A DNA stretch of 64,000 nucleotides from Rosistilla carotiformis (GTDB lineage: Bacteria; Planctomycetota; Planctomycetia; Pirellulales; Pirellulaceae): contig NZ_CP036348.1 of NCBI RefSeq assembly GCF_007753095.1, positions 1,550,001-1,614,000 of the forward strand, given 5' to 3'. The notes under the pieces are model-generated. The model made no database searches. It was given only the letters and a program-made list of their open reading frames with translations, and was not told the DNA's origin. The translations under genes were made by a program, and so were the position numbers. Below, piece after piece: positions 43,939 to 52,489 of the stretch (within the stretch, counting starts at the first letter, position 1; each line of letters opens with the position of its first letter).

Positions 43939-45474
43939 TCAATCGACCGTCGCCTGTTGTAAACGTTCGTCCCAGAACGAACGGGCTGCACGAATGAATG
44001 GTGCTACGCTGCGAATGTATTCGGGCGACTTCTTTTGCAGCATCTGCTCACGCTGCTGCAGCCAGTCGATAAAAAATTCGGCCGCTGAACGGCTGATCCT
44101 TGGCTGATCGGGGAATACGATGTACCACGGGGCCGAGACCGCGGCGCGGTAGTGCTTTTCGTATCCGGTCACGACGCGGGCGACGACCCATCCGCTGCGA
44201 TCAAAAGTGAATGCAGGGATGATCCCCTTGTTGTCTTTGAATTCTTCCAGCCGCGCCGAGTAGATCACCTTGCCGTTGTAGACGACCTCCAGATAGTCGA
44301 CCGGATCGCGCGTGCCCAGTTGCAAGTCCATCTGCAGTTCTAGCGGTTCGTTCCCATAGCTGGTAAAGACGTAGCCGGGATACTGCGCGTCCAGCCTTGG
44401 TCTCAGCAGCGGTCCGTTGGTCACGACCGATCGGCCCGTCCACAAGCCGCTCCAAAACGCTTCGGGAGAGACCTGTTCACCGCATTGAACATAGACACGG
44501 TTGTATCCCAGCGGGTTCTTGATCGTTCGATACCCGCTTCCGCTGCCAGCGACGGGCGGGATCCGGAACCCTGCCTCTAGCAGTTGGTGGTAGATGTCAT
44601 CGGCCCAGAAACCAAGCCCCAAGGGGTTGTTGTATTCAGGTTTTGTTGCCGGACGTCCGTTGGAGACCCGAGTGACCGAGCGGTCCAGTTGCAGGAAGTC
44701 ACCCATCAGCGCGAAGCCGTTGACCTTGCCGCTGGCCAACCAAATCGGCAGATCCCAAGCAAAAGGATTTTCGACGACGAACCGAGCCCCAGGGGCATCA
44801 CGGGCGTTGCGAAACAATAGGCTGCTGGGGGCGTCGGCATCGACAGGCTGGATCGCCGGATCGGCGTCCACAATCAACAAGCCACTTCCTTCACGGCGAT
44901 CCCGCATATTGTCAGTGGCGATGTCCATTGTTTCGCTGTTGGCATCGGCGGCCCGCGTTGTTTCACTGCCCTGCGCGATCGGTTGCCCGTCGCCATCTCG
45001 ATTCGCAACGGCCACAATGTCCAGGTCCTCGGCGCGCATCAAAAGCGGCAGGTCGCGCAGGTTGCGATCGACGAACAGGTCACCGCAGAGCCAACCCTCA
45101 GCTTGCGTGTCGACAAACCGTTCCAGTGTGATCGTATGCGAATCCTCCGCGGTGCGGTCGATCTGGAAATTTCCCGTCATGATTCGATATTCGGGGCCCC
45201 GGGTCAGGTGGAACTGAAAATCGCCCGAGGGGACCTCCAGATCGATCTGCCCGTCGATCGCCCAGCCGACTCCAGCTTCGGTGGCGCGTCGGACGGGAAC
45301 TTCACGGCCTCGGGGGCCGATCATCACCACCCGCGCCGCAACGGGTTCGTCGGTTTGGCGGTCCTTAATTTGGAGCTTTAGAACCCCGGCGGCGTCGGAG
45401 AAGCGTAAGGGGGCAATGGCGCATAGCAGCACCGCAATGGCGAGCGAACGTCTCGGGAAGGTTGCTAAATGCAT
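43939..45474 (-). CDS. Exported CehA/McbA-like protein with altered metal site
   Basis: A 511-residue exported protein; ATG 45474 gives the signal peptide ending near F-S-D-A-A. Residues about 30-130 are a beta-sandwich with R-V-V-M-I-G-P-R-G. Then W-L-C-G-D-L-F-V-D-R-N followed by L-L-M-R-A-E-D-L-D-I-V-A-V-A aligns with the G-D-L-H-V-H and R-A-E-D-L start of CehA/McbA-type PHP metallohydrolases. Here the His-x-His metal ligands are Phe and Asp, so hydrolase activity is doubtful. The middle part contains W-A-D-D-I-Y-H-Q-L-L-E-A-G and R-I-P-P-V-A-G-S-G-S-G, again family-like. Divergent from the DnaJ gene. Confidence 0.72.
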   Translation of the reverse strand: MHLATFPRRSLAIAVLLCAIAPLRFSDAAGVLKLQIKDRQTDEPVAARVVMIGPRGREVPVRRATEAGVGWAIDGQIDLEVPSGDFQFHLTRGPEYRIMTGNFQIDRTAEDSHTITLERFVDTQAEGWLCGDLFVDRNLRDLPLLMRAEDLDIVAVANRDGDGQPIAQGSETTRAADANSETMDIATDNMRDRREGSGLLIVDADPAIQPVDADAPSSLLFRNARDAPGARFVVENPFAWDLPIWLASGKVNGFALMGDFLQLDRSVTRVSNGRPATKPEYNNPLGLGFWADDIYHQLLEAGFRIPPVAGSGSGYRTIKNPLGYNRVYVQCGEQVSPEAFWSGLWTGRSVVTNGPLLRPRLDAQYPGYVFTSYGNEPLELQMDLQLGTRDPVDYLEVVYNGKVIYSARLEEFKDNKGIIPAFTFDRSGWVVARVVTGYEKHYRAAVSAPWYIVFPDQPRISRSAAEFFIDWLQQREQMLQKKSPEYIRSVAPFIRAARSFWDERLQQATVD

Positions 45475-45618
45475 TGTCTGCAACGATTTACGATGGGTCA
45501 GGGGAGGCCGATTCCGCGACGTCGGCTTTCGTTCACGAGGGGCTTTCTTATAAGATTACAATGCGATTGCTCGTGGCGTCGTGCGTTGGAACAATTTCAG
45601 GAAGACAGACGGCAAGGC

Positions 45619-46566
45619 ATGGCTGAAGATCTCTATCAAGTACTGGGTGTGAATAAGACGGCTGAAAAGGACGAAATCCAAAAGGCCTATCGCAAGCTCG
45701 CGCGCAAACACCACCCCGATTTGAATCCTGGCGACAAATCCGCTCAGGAAAAATTTAAGCGCATTCAAGAGGCTTACGACGTCCTGAGCGACTCGGAAAA
45801 ACGCGGTGCTTACGATCGCTACGGCAGCGATTTCGAGCGCGTCCGCGCTGGCGGTGGCGCTTGGGATGGCGGCGGCTTTGAAGGAGTCGACGTCGAACAG
45901 ATCTTTGGCGGCCGCGGTGGCGGAGGTGGCGGATTCCAGGGAGGGTTTGGCGACTTCTTCGAACAGGTTTTTGGCGGGCACCCAGGGGCGGGGCGAGGCG
46001 CACCGCGGCAGCCGAGGCAAACGCGTGGTAGCGACGTTCGCCAAGAGGTGCCGATTCCGTTCAACACTGCCGTGTTGGGCGGCAAGTCGGAAATCCGGAT
46101 CAGCAAGCCGACGGGGCCTGAAAGTGTTTCGGTGACGATACCGGCGGGCGTGGAAACGGGGTCGAAGATTCGCTTGCGCGGCCAAGGTCAAGCGTCCCCC
46201 AATGGCGGACCGACTGGCGACTTGATCTTGCAGTTAAACGTCACTCCACATCCCTATTTTCAACGCCGCGGAAAGCACTTGGACCTGAAACTGCCGCTGA
46301 CAATCGGCGAAGCGGTACTCGGCGCGAAGGTCGATGTACCGACTCCCGGCGGAACGATTTCGCTGACCATTCCACCGGGCAGCAGCGATGGCAAGCGGTT
46401 GCGAATCAAGGGACAAGGCGTCCGCGATCCCAAGGGGGATTCGGGCGACCTGTATGTTGAAGTGCGTGTCCAGTTGCCCACCGAAATCGACGAACAGAGC
46501 GAAGAATGGATTCGCAAGTTCGAAGAACGCAATCCGATACAGCCGCGTCGGTCGTTGATTTGGTGA
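45619..46566 (+). CDS. CbpA-type DnaJ co-chaperone
   Basis: A 315-residue J-protein of the DnaJ type II/CbpA class: J domain at 3-70 with Y-R-K-L-A-R-K-H-H-P-D-L-N (HPD intact), a Gly/Phe-rich linker at about 77-130, then two substrate-binding beta domains (V-T-I-P-A-G-V-E-T-G-S-K-I-R and L-T-I-P-P-G-S-S-D-G). It lacks the cysteine-rich zinc domain. It stimulates DnaK ATPase and may bind DNA. ATG 45619 begins the J domain; the frame is open another 150 bases upstream without support. The stop codon overlaps the rnpA start (GTGA). Confidence 0.92.
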   Translation: MAEDLYQVLGVNKTAEKDEIQKAYRKLARKHHPDLNPGDKSAQEKFKRIQEAYDVLSDSEKRGAYDRYGSDFERVRAGGGAWDGGGFEGVDVEQIFGGRGGGGGGFQGGFGDFFEQVFGGHPGAGRGAPRQPRQTRGSDVRQEVPIPFNTAVLGGKSEIRISKPTGPESVSVTIPAGVETGSKIRLRGQGQASPNGGPTGDLILQLNVTPHPYFQRRGKHLDLKLPLTIGEAVLGAKVDVPTPGGTISLTIPPGSSDGKRLRIKGQGVRDPKGDSGDLYVEVRVQLPTEIDEQSEEWIRKFEERNPIQPRRSLIW

Positions 46567-46931
46567 TAGATCAACGATTCCCCAAAACCCTGCGGCTGAA
46601 AACGCCCGAGCAATTCGGCAGGATCATTCGTCGGGGCCGCGTCGCGACCGACAACACGCTGGTCTTAAATACGCTTCCTAACGATTTGGGTTTCAGCCGG
46701 ATTGGGATCACGATTCCTAAGAAGGCGGGCAACGCCGTCGTCCGCAACCGCTGGAAACGTTTTATTCGCGAAGCGTTTCGGACGCAGCGGGACCAGTTGC
46801 CGCAAGGCTTTGATTTTGTCGTCCGGCCGCGCCGCGGTGCGGTTGCCGAGCATGCGGCGATTCGCAAATCATTGCTTGGCGTCGCCTGGCGGGCGACGCG
46901 GCAGCGGCCTAGCGGTGACGTGAAATCTTAA
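46563..46931 (+). CDS. rnpA: Ribonuclease P protein component
   Basis: The protein subunit of RNase P, which matures tRNA 5' ends. Start GTG 46563 overlaps the DnaJ stop by 4 bases (GTGA) and gives 122 residues, the family norm; an ATG at 46506 would add 19 residues inside the DnaJ frame. Typical motifs: R-L-K-T-P-E-Q-F-G-R-I-I-R-R-G near 11, I-G-I-T-I-P-K-K-A-G-N-A-V-V-R-N-R-W-K-R near 55 (the RNR signature) and R-E-A-F-R. yidD follows 38 bases downstream, the conserved bacterial order, but rpmH is not in front: a dnaJ-like gene is. Confidence 0.95.
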   Translation: MIDQRFPKTLRLKTPEQFGRIIRRGRVATDNTLVLNTLPNDLGFSRIGITIPKKAGNAVVRNRWKRFIREAFRTQRDQLPQGFDFVVRPRRGAVAEHAAIRKSLLGVAWRATRQRPSGDVKS

Positions 46932-46969
46932 ACTGATTCGAATCCTTTGACGGGGTCCAACCGAAAGCG

Positions 46970-47176
46970 ATGCGTTGGCTGTTTATCCTTCCGATCCGCT
47001 TCTATCAACGTTGGATCAGTCCAATGTTGGGGCCGAATTGCCGGTTCAGTCCGACATGCAGCCAATACACGATCGAAGCGATCGGCAAATACGGCGTGCT
47101 GCGTGGAATCTGCAAAGGCGTTTGGCGAATCGCTCGCTGCCATCCCTGGAATCCCGGCGGTTACGATCCGCCGTGA
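46970..47176 (+). CDS. yidD: Membrane protein insertion efficiency factor
   Basis: A 68-residue inner-membrane-associated protein that assists YidC-mediated insertion. Motifs: [11 protein letters not shown] near 8, [10 protein letters not shown] near 24 with conserved cysteines, and [12 protein letters not shown] at the C-terminus. Start is ATG 46970. It follows rnpA, its usual neighbour; yidC is not present downstream. Confidence 0.95.
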   Translation: MRWLFILPIRFYQRWISPMLGPNCRFSPTCSQYTIEAIGKYGVLRGICKGVWRIARCHPWNPGGYDPP

Positions 47177-47287
47177 TTGTCTTATAATGCCGGGCGATCG
47201 GCGGCTGGCAGCGTTGCTTGCTGGGCCCCGTGAAAGACTCCCTCCTCTCTCCCGCTGAACCCTCTTACGTTGAAAGATAGATCTTAA

Positions 47288-48337
47288 ATGTCGATCGGAT
47301 TTGGAATCATTGGCTGTGGAATGATCGCGAACTTTCATGCCAAGGCATTGAACGATGCGCCGGGTGTGGAATTGGTCGCCTGTTGTGCTCGCGATCTGGA
47401 AAAAGCCAAAGCCTTCGGCGAACCTCTGGGAATCGCTTGTTACGGATCGGTCGAAGAGATGTTGGCCGATCCGAAGGTCGCTGCGGTGAGCATCGCGACG
47501 CCTAGCGGAGCGCACATGGAGCCGGCGCTGCTAGCGGCCGAAGCGGGCAAGCACGTTGTCGTCGAAAAGCCATTGGAAGTCACCCTGGAACGATGCGACA
47601 AGATCATCGATGCCTGCGATAAGGCGGGAGTCAAGTTGGGGGTCACGCTGCAGAGCCGGTTCCACAAGAGTTCCCAGTTGATCAAGCAAGCGGTCGACGG
47701 TGGTCGCTTTGGCACCATCACGATGGGCGACGCCTACGTGAAATGGTTCCGCACGCAAGAGTATTACGACAGCGGCGCGTGGCGGGGCACTTGGGAATTG
47801 GATGGTGGCGGTGCGTTGATGAATCAGGCGATTCACACCGTCGATCTGCTGACCTGGATGATGGGGCCTGTCACCGAGGTTACCGCTTGCACCGGGACGC
47901 TGGCGCACGAGCGGATCGAAGTCGAAGACGTCGCCGTTGCGACGGTTCGCTTCGAAAGTGGCGCGTTGGGAGTGATCGAGGCATCGACGGCTGCCTTTCC
48001 TGGCAGTCTGAAGCGGATCGAAATCTCGGGTACGATTGGGACCGCCGTTTTGGAAGAAGAGGATATCAAGACCTGGGAATTCGCCGAAATGACGGATGAA
48101 GACCGCCGGGTGCAGGAGGAGATGATCGGTAAAAATAAGACCGGTGGAGGAGCTGCCGACCCCGCAGCGATCGGCCATCATGGGCATACTGCCGTATTCA
48201 CCGACGTGGCTCAAGCAATCGAGTCGGGCGAAACTCCGCTTGTCGATGGTCGCGAGGGGCGGCGTTCGGTTGAGATTATTCTGGCGATCTACAAAGCTTC
48301 CCAAGAAAAACGAAGTGTGTCGCTGCCATTGGGCTAA
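47288..48337 (+). CDS. Gfo/Idh/MocA-family oxidoreductase (cytosolic)
   Basis: A 349-residue NAD(P)-dependent dehydrogenase without signal peptide. The Rossmann motif is G-I-I-G-C-G-M-I-A-N near 6-15; V-V-E-K-P-L-E-V-T near 92 is the E-K-P catalytic Lys motif. The C-terminal domain contains D-G-G-G-A-L-M-N-Q-A-I-H-T-V-D-L, where the His is the usual catalytic residue. Substrate is probably a sugar, inositol or nucleotide sugar. It is unlike the Tat-exported paralogue at 17949-19232 in having the intact G-x-G-x-x-A/G loop. Confidence 0.92.
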   Translation: MSIGFGIIGCGMIANFHAKALNDAPGVELVACCARDLEKAKAFGEPLGIACYGSVEEMLADPKVAAVSIATPSGAHMEPALLAAEAGKHVVVEKPLEVTLERCDKIIDACDKAGVKLGVTLQSRFHKSSQLIKQAVDGGRFGTITMGDAYVKWFRTQEYYDSGAWRGTWELDGGGALMNQAIHTVDLLTWMMGPVTEVTACTGTLAHERIEVEDVAVATVRFESGALGVIEASTAAFPGSLKRIEISGTIGTAVLEEEDIKTWEFAEMTDEDRRVQEEMIGKNKTGGGAADPAAIGHHGHTAVFTDVAQAIESGETPLVDGREGRRSVEIILAIYKASQEKRSVSLPLG

Positions 48338-48791
48338 CCTGCTGCGACTCCTTTGCAGCGACCAACGGGGGCTCCTGCTTCCTGATCTCGTCGGGCGGTG
48401 GCTTGCCGCCCGATCTCTTGCCTGTGCTTTGGCTGCTACTCCGACGGGGGGGCCACGGGGGTTGAGATTTTGGGGGATTTCTATAACATAAGGTTGCCAG
48501 TAGTGGGGGGGCGCTCCGTCTTATATCTGTTTCGTCGGTTTCCAAGCAGTAGGGCGCGAAATGACGGATGAGTAAAGTGTGTCGTTGAATCGACGTCGGG
48601 GCGGGGGCGAGATTCAATTGATAAGCACTCGTTCGTGCTGTTGCATGCAGCACGCGATCATCGCGCAACCTGGCGAGACTCCTCTAGTTGGAACACGACT
48701 TGAAACCGACATGAAGTTGGGGGCTCCGCGTGGAGCGTGCTGGGATTCGGTAAGGCCAAGACTCATATCAAAGCAGGGAAGGGGAAGTTGC
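48338..48791 (+). other. Upstream region of the ECF sigma gene
   Basis: 454 bases without a convincing gene. It holds the hairpin above, a CGTGCTG/CAGCACG hairpin at 48634-48654 and a GCTCC/GGAGC hairpin at 48723-48736, so the sigma-factor mRNA may have a structured leader. GGGGAAG about 6-12 bases before ATG 48792 is its ribosome-binding site. Confidence 0.45.
48391..48413 (+). terminator. Hairpin after the oxidoreductase gene
   Basis: TCGGGCGG (48391-48398) and CCGCCCGA (48406-48413) form an 8-base stem with a 7-base loop. It lies about 55 bases past the stop codon, with only a weak pyrimidine run after it. Confidence 0.5.
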
Positions 48792-49355
48792 ATGTCCGAT
48801 GTTACTGCTATCCTGCATAAATTAGAGTCCGGAGATGCTGCGGCGGCGGACGAACTGTTGCCGTTGGTCTATGCCGAATTGCGAAATCTCGCCACTCGAA
48901 GGCTCACGCAGGAAAAGGCGGGGCAAACACTTCAGGCGACAGCGCTCGTTCACGAAGCTTATCTGCGGTTGGTCGATATCGAGAAACCGCAGACCTGGGA
49001 GGGGCGTGGTCACTTCTTTGCCGCAGCCGCCGAAGCGATGCGTCGGATCTTGGTCGAGAATGCTCGAAGCAAGCAATGTGTGAAACGCGGTGGCGGTATG
49101 CAGCGTCATGACATCGACCAAGTTCCATTGCAGGCGGGCGAAGTCAACGAAGACATTCTGGCCTTGGATGAGGCATTGGAGCGTCTGGGGGCGATCGATG
49201 CCGAAGCGGTAAAATTGGTAAATTTGCGGTATTTCGCAGGGCTGACGAATGTCCAGGCCGCCAACGCGATGGATATTTCTCCGCGGACCGCAGATCGGAT
49301 TTGGGCTTTTGCGAGGGCTTGGCTGCAGCAAACGCTCGACGGGCACGTCTCCTAG
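48792..49355 (+). CDS. ECF RNA polymerase sigma factor (TIGR02999 type)
   Basis: A 187-residue ECF sigma factor. Region 2 contains E-L-L-P-L-V-Y-A-E-L-R-N-L-A (about 20-33), then A-L-V-H-E-A-Y-L-R-L-V-D and F-F-A-A-A-A-E-A-M-R-R-I-L-V-E-N-A-R, the hallmark of the planctomycete-expanded TIGR02999 group. Region 4 has a helix-turn-helix (L-T-N-V-Q-A-A-N-A-M-D-I-S-P-R-T-A) near 150-170. These factors have no classic anti-sigma and are usually encoded next to Ser/Thr kinases, as here: a receptor kinase starts 94 bases downstream. Kinase-dependent control is a plausible inference. Confidence 0.93.
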   Translation: MSDVTAILHKLESGDAAAADELLPLVYAELRNLATRRLTQEKAGQTLQATALVHEAYLRLVDIEKPQTWEGRGHFFAAAAEAMRRILVENARSKQCVKRGGGMQRHDIDQVPLQAGEVNEDILALDEALERLGAIDAEAVKLVNLRYFAGLTNVQAANAMDISPRTADRIWAFARAWLQQTLDGHVS

Positions 49356-49361
49356 AGGAGC

Positions 49362-49449
49362 AAAAAACAATTTTGTGGCGTAGTTTGCTCTCAAACCTCG
49401 CATTGTTTGACGATGGATTGTTGTCTCTCGTCCTTATGGTCTCCAGTTT
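49362..49449 (+). promoter_or_regulatory. Conserved leader of kinase 1
   Basis: This 88-base block is clearly similar to 52404-52489 in front of kinase 2. It contains A-rich start, ATTTTG-GGCGTA-like core, TCAAACCTCGCATT (identical in both) and GTCTCGTCCT before the ATG. It may hold a promoter, possibly read by the sigma factor encoded just upstream, or a translation-control element. Confidence 0.55.
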
Positions 49450-51969
49450 ATGTGCTGCTCTGAACGCGACCTGTTTGTCTCCGCTCTGGATATCGATGCT
49501 CCCGAAGCGAGACGAGCACTTTTAGAGCGACTTTGCCCTGACAATCACCAGTTGCGCGCCCGCGTCGAGTCGCTGCTGGCGACACATGAGCGCGGTGGGC
49601 AGTTTCTGCAGATGCCAGCCCTCGAGCAAATCGCTACGTGGGGAAGCGGATCGACGGAACGGGCGATACTCTACGGCAGTGACTCGACGCGGCGAGAAGA
49701 ATGGGAGGAAGGGGGAGCGGCGTGTCGCTCGAGGGGCAGGGAGCCGCTCGACGATTTGCTGTTGAACTATCTGGGGCCTGCCAAGAACGCCGATTCGCTC
49801 GGGCGACTGTCTCACTACGAACTACTGGAGATCGTCGGGCGGGGGGGCTTCGGTACCGTCTTCAGAGCCTTTGACGAGAAACTGGAACGTGTGGTGGCGA
49901 TCAAGATCATCGCGATCGATATGGCTGTCGTCCCGGCGGCTCGAAAGCGATTCTTGCGAGAAACGCAAAATGCTGCGGCAATTCGGCATGAAAACGTCGT
50001 TGCGATTCATGCTGTCGAAGAAGACCCGGTTCCCTATCTTGTGATGGAGTACATCTCTGGTGTAACATTGCAACAACGGATTGAACAACAGGGACCAATG
50101 GAGTTGGCCGACGTGCTGAAGTTTGGCAAGCAGATTGCCGATGGATTGGCCGCGGCGCATGCGGAGCAATTGGTGCATCGCGATGTGAAGCCGAGCAACA
50201 TCCTGCTGGAAAGCGGGCCAAGCGGGCGAGTCAAGTTGACTGATTTCGGCCTTGCGCGAGCCATCGATGATGCAAGTATCACACGCAGCGGAATGATCGC
50301 GGGGACACCGATGTATATGGCACCGGAGCAGGCTTTTGGGAAAAAGCTGGACCACCGCGCCGACCTTTTCTGTTTGGGGAGCGTGCTCTACAAGATGCTC
50401 GCGGGTTGTCCACCGTTTCGTGCGCCGACGATGCTGGCGGTGATGAAGCGGGTAGCCGACGACACTCCGCAACCGCTGGATCAGATCGTTCCAGGGACGC
50501 CAAGCTGGATGCAAGCGATTGTCGAACGGTTGCACGCGAAAAACCCTGACGATCGCTTTGCTACCGCTACCGAAGTCAGCGAATTGCTCGATTCTTGTGA
50601 AAAGCAATGGCAGCAAGGCTTGATTCCCGAGGTGCCGCGGTACAAGCCGACGCCGGCAAAACGCCGCTTTCTGGCGGAGTCGCTTGGCGCCGGGAAGTTA
50701 TCGTTTCTCGCTGCTGTCGCCATGTTCTTGATTTTTGGATTTGTGTTCGTCGAATGGACTGGCGGCTCGCGATTGGTGCAGTCCACCACCACTTGGTTCC
50801 GTGGTACGGGGATGCTCGCCGTGCAATCCAACGATCCGGGGCTGTCGGTCTATTTAGATGGCAAGCTGGGCCACGCACCGGGAGACGCATTCGAGGCAAA
50901 GGAGGTCGCGGTTGGGGAGCACCAGGTGTCGGCTTTTTTTGCCGGAAAGCAGATCGCCAGCAAAACCGTCTTGGTTACTCGCGGCGGACGCGTCGTGGTC
51001 GAGTTCGACCCGGCCGCAGTCGATTTGCCAGCGACCTCACCATCCGAATCGTCCCCCTATGGCGAACCTGTTTCGACAATTGCCGCCCAGTTGGTCGAGC
51101 GTTTGACATCCCCCGATTATCACTGGACCGAACCGGTTAATTTAGGCTCTGGGATCAATAGCCGTGGCGAAGATTCCCAACCGACACTCACGGCGGATGG
51201 ACTGTGCATGGTGTTCTACTCCAGTCGCAAGGGGATCGCGGATCTTTGGGAGGCAACGCGCGATGACGTCAGTGCACCTTTCACTTCCGCGCGCCTCGCC
51301 GATTATCAACATGCGACGGGAGCATTCATCATCAATGGAGCGGGGATCAGTTCCGATGGATTGACGGTCGTCGGTGCGGCGCGGCCCGTGAAAGAGTTGG
51401 ATTTGTACACAATGCATCGCGCCGCGCGCGACCAGCCCTGGGAGCCCCCAACATCTTTAGGCCCGGAGATCAATGAACCACGTAAGCTTGATCTATATGC
51501 CCGGCTCTCCCCAAGCAGTCTCTCCCTGATTTTCACGACGGCACGTCGCCACCACCAACTGGGAGGGTACGAGATTTGGATGGCGCACCGAGATCGAATC
51601 GACGCCCCATGGCAAGCGCCGCAGCACATGGGGGATCAGGTCAATTCAAATCGCATCGAAGCAAGTCCTCAGTTGCTTGACGATGGACAAACCCTCTTGT
51701 TCACCCGTGGAGGTAAGGAGGAGGGGCGGGAGCGGCAGGTGTTCCGACTGCATCTCGCGGTGCTGAACAGTCACGGAGACTACGACGTCTACCCGATCGA
51801 TTCGCCGGTCGAAAATGCTTTCTGGTTGCTTGCCGATGGTGAGACGATGATCTTCAGCGCCGAGCGCGACGGGGGGGTAGGCGACTTGGATCTTTGGCAG
51901 ACGAGGCGGGTGTTGAAGAATGCAAGCACGAGTAATGTTGGTTTGAATACTGGTAGGGGAAGCGACTGA
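49450..51969 (+). CDS. Receptor Ser/Thr protein kinase with C-terminal beta-propeller (kinase 1)
   Basis: An 839-residue kinase. Residues 1-60 are the planctomycete N-terminal tag (L-L-E-R-L-C-P-D-N near 24 and L-L-A-T-H-E-R-G-G-Q-F-L). The Hanks-type catalytic domain is at about 123-385: G-R-G-G-F-G (130-135), Lys 152 in A-I-K, H-R-D-V-K-P-S-N (243-250), D-F-G (265-267), and G-T-P-M-Y-M-A-P-E-Q. One membrane helix lies at 418-436. The extracytoplasmic part starts with a PEGA-like domain (about 450-520), then PD40/WD40-like blades (S-E-D-S-Q-type repeats S-R-G-E-D-S-Q-P-T-L-T-A-D-G). It follows the ECF sigma gene and precedes its own paralogue. Confidence 0.93.
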   Translation: MCCSERDLFVSALDIDAPEARRALLERLCPDNHQLRARVESLLATHERGGQFLQMPALEQIATWGSGSTERAILYGSDSTRREEWEEGGAACRSRGREPLDDLLLNYLGPAKNADSLGRLSHYELLEIVGRGGFGTVFRAFDEKLERVVAIKIIAIDMAVVPAARKRFLRETQNAAAIRHENVVAIHAVEEDPVPYLVMEYISGVTLQQRIEQQGPMELADVLKFGKQIADGLAAAHAEQLVHRDVKPSNILLESGPSGRVKLTDFGLARAIDDASITRSGMIAGTPMYMAPEQAFGKKLDHRADLFCLGSVLYKMLAGCPPFRAPTMLAVMKRVADDTPQPLDQIVPGTPSWMQAIVERLHAKNPDDRFATATEVSELLDSCEKQWQQGLIPEVPRYKPTPAKRRFLAESLGAGKLSFLAAVAMFLIFGFVFVEWTGGSRLVQSTTTWFRGTGMLAVQSNDPGLSVYLDGKLGHAPGDAFEAKEVAVGEHQVSAFFAGKQIASKTVLVTRGGRVVVEFDPAAVDLPATSPSESSPYGEPVSTIAAQLVERLTSPDYHWTEPVNLGSGINSRGEDSQPTLTADGLCMVFYSSRKGIADLWEATRDDVSAPFTSARLADYQHATGAFIINGAGISSDGLTVVGAARPVKELDLYTMHRAARDQPWEPPTSLGPEINEPRKLDLYARLSPSSLSLIFTTARRHHQLGGYEIWMAHRDRIDAPWQAPQHMGDQVNSNRIEASPQLLDDGQTLLFTRGGKEEGRERQVFRLHLAVLNSHGDYDVYPIDSPVENAFWLLADGETMIFSAERDGGVGDLDLWQTRRVLKNASTSNVGLNTGRGSD

Positions 51970-52403
51970 GAAACAAGAGACGGAGCACAGGGCAAACCGG
52001 TCCGCCTTTGCGTTCCGCCGCTTGAATTGTCCGGTAAACGCTCACGATGCATTCGTCAATGTAAAGATGCTATCGCGACGGGGCGACTCGATTGGATGGA
52101 ACAAAGCTGCGCGATCTTGCCGATCAAGTGGCTTCGCCGAGGCAACGGGAGCTGCGTTCGTATCGAAAGATGGAGGGCATTGATCGAATTGGAGAAGGGA
52201 GATTGGTGACGTCCTGTCCGCACTGAGTGAAGGTCTTGAAAGTTTCGCCGCAATGGAGGCTAAGTCGCCACGGCGCTGCAGCATGCAGGGAATACAAGCG
52301 ACAGTTTGCGGAGTGGCGGTGGCGGTATTTGAACGGCGATTCGAAATTCGCCCGTTGCATAAAACTGGGAGAATGCCGCACGTGCTGGAAATGGAAGCAA
52401 ATA
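51970..52403. other. Gap between the tandem kinases, no intact gene
   Basis: About 430 bases. Frames are short and show no recognisable domain. It occupies the place that the sigma-factor gene has in front of kinase 1, but I see no remnant of a sigma gene. A CTGCA/TGCAG hairpin is present near 52278. Confidence 0.4.
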
Positions 52404-52489
52404 CAAAAAAAGATTTTGAGGCGTAAACTGGGTTCAAACCTCGCATTAGATATCGATGGATCGATTTGTCTCGTCCTAATGGCCATGTT
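52404..52489 (+). promoter_or_regulatory. Conserved leader of kinase 2
   Basis: Counterpart of 49362-49449: A-rich start, ATTTTGAGGCGTAAAC, TCAAACCTCGCATT, a GATGGAT stretch and GTCTCGTCCT before ATG 52490. The similarity shows that the duplication copied the upstream control region together with the kinase, and that it has been kept. Confidence 0.55.

Noticed and set aside
51984-51997. GCACAGGGCAAACC, identical to a core segment of the c-di-GMP-I (GEMM) riboswitch
   Set aside because: The second conserved half (GGGACGCAAAGCC and the receptor for the GAAA loop) is not found downstream on the same strand, so the match is probably chance.
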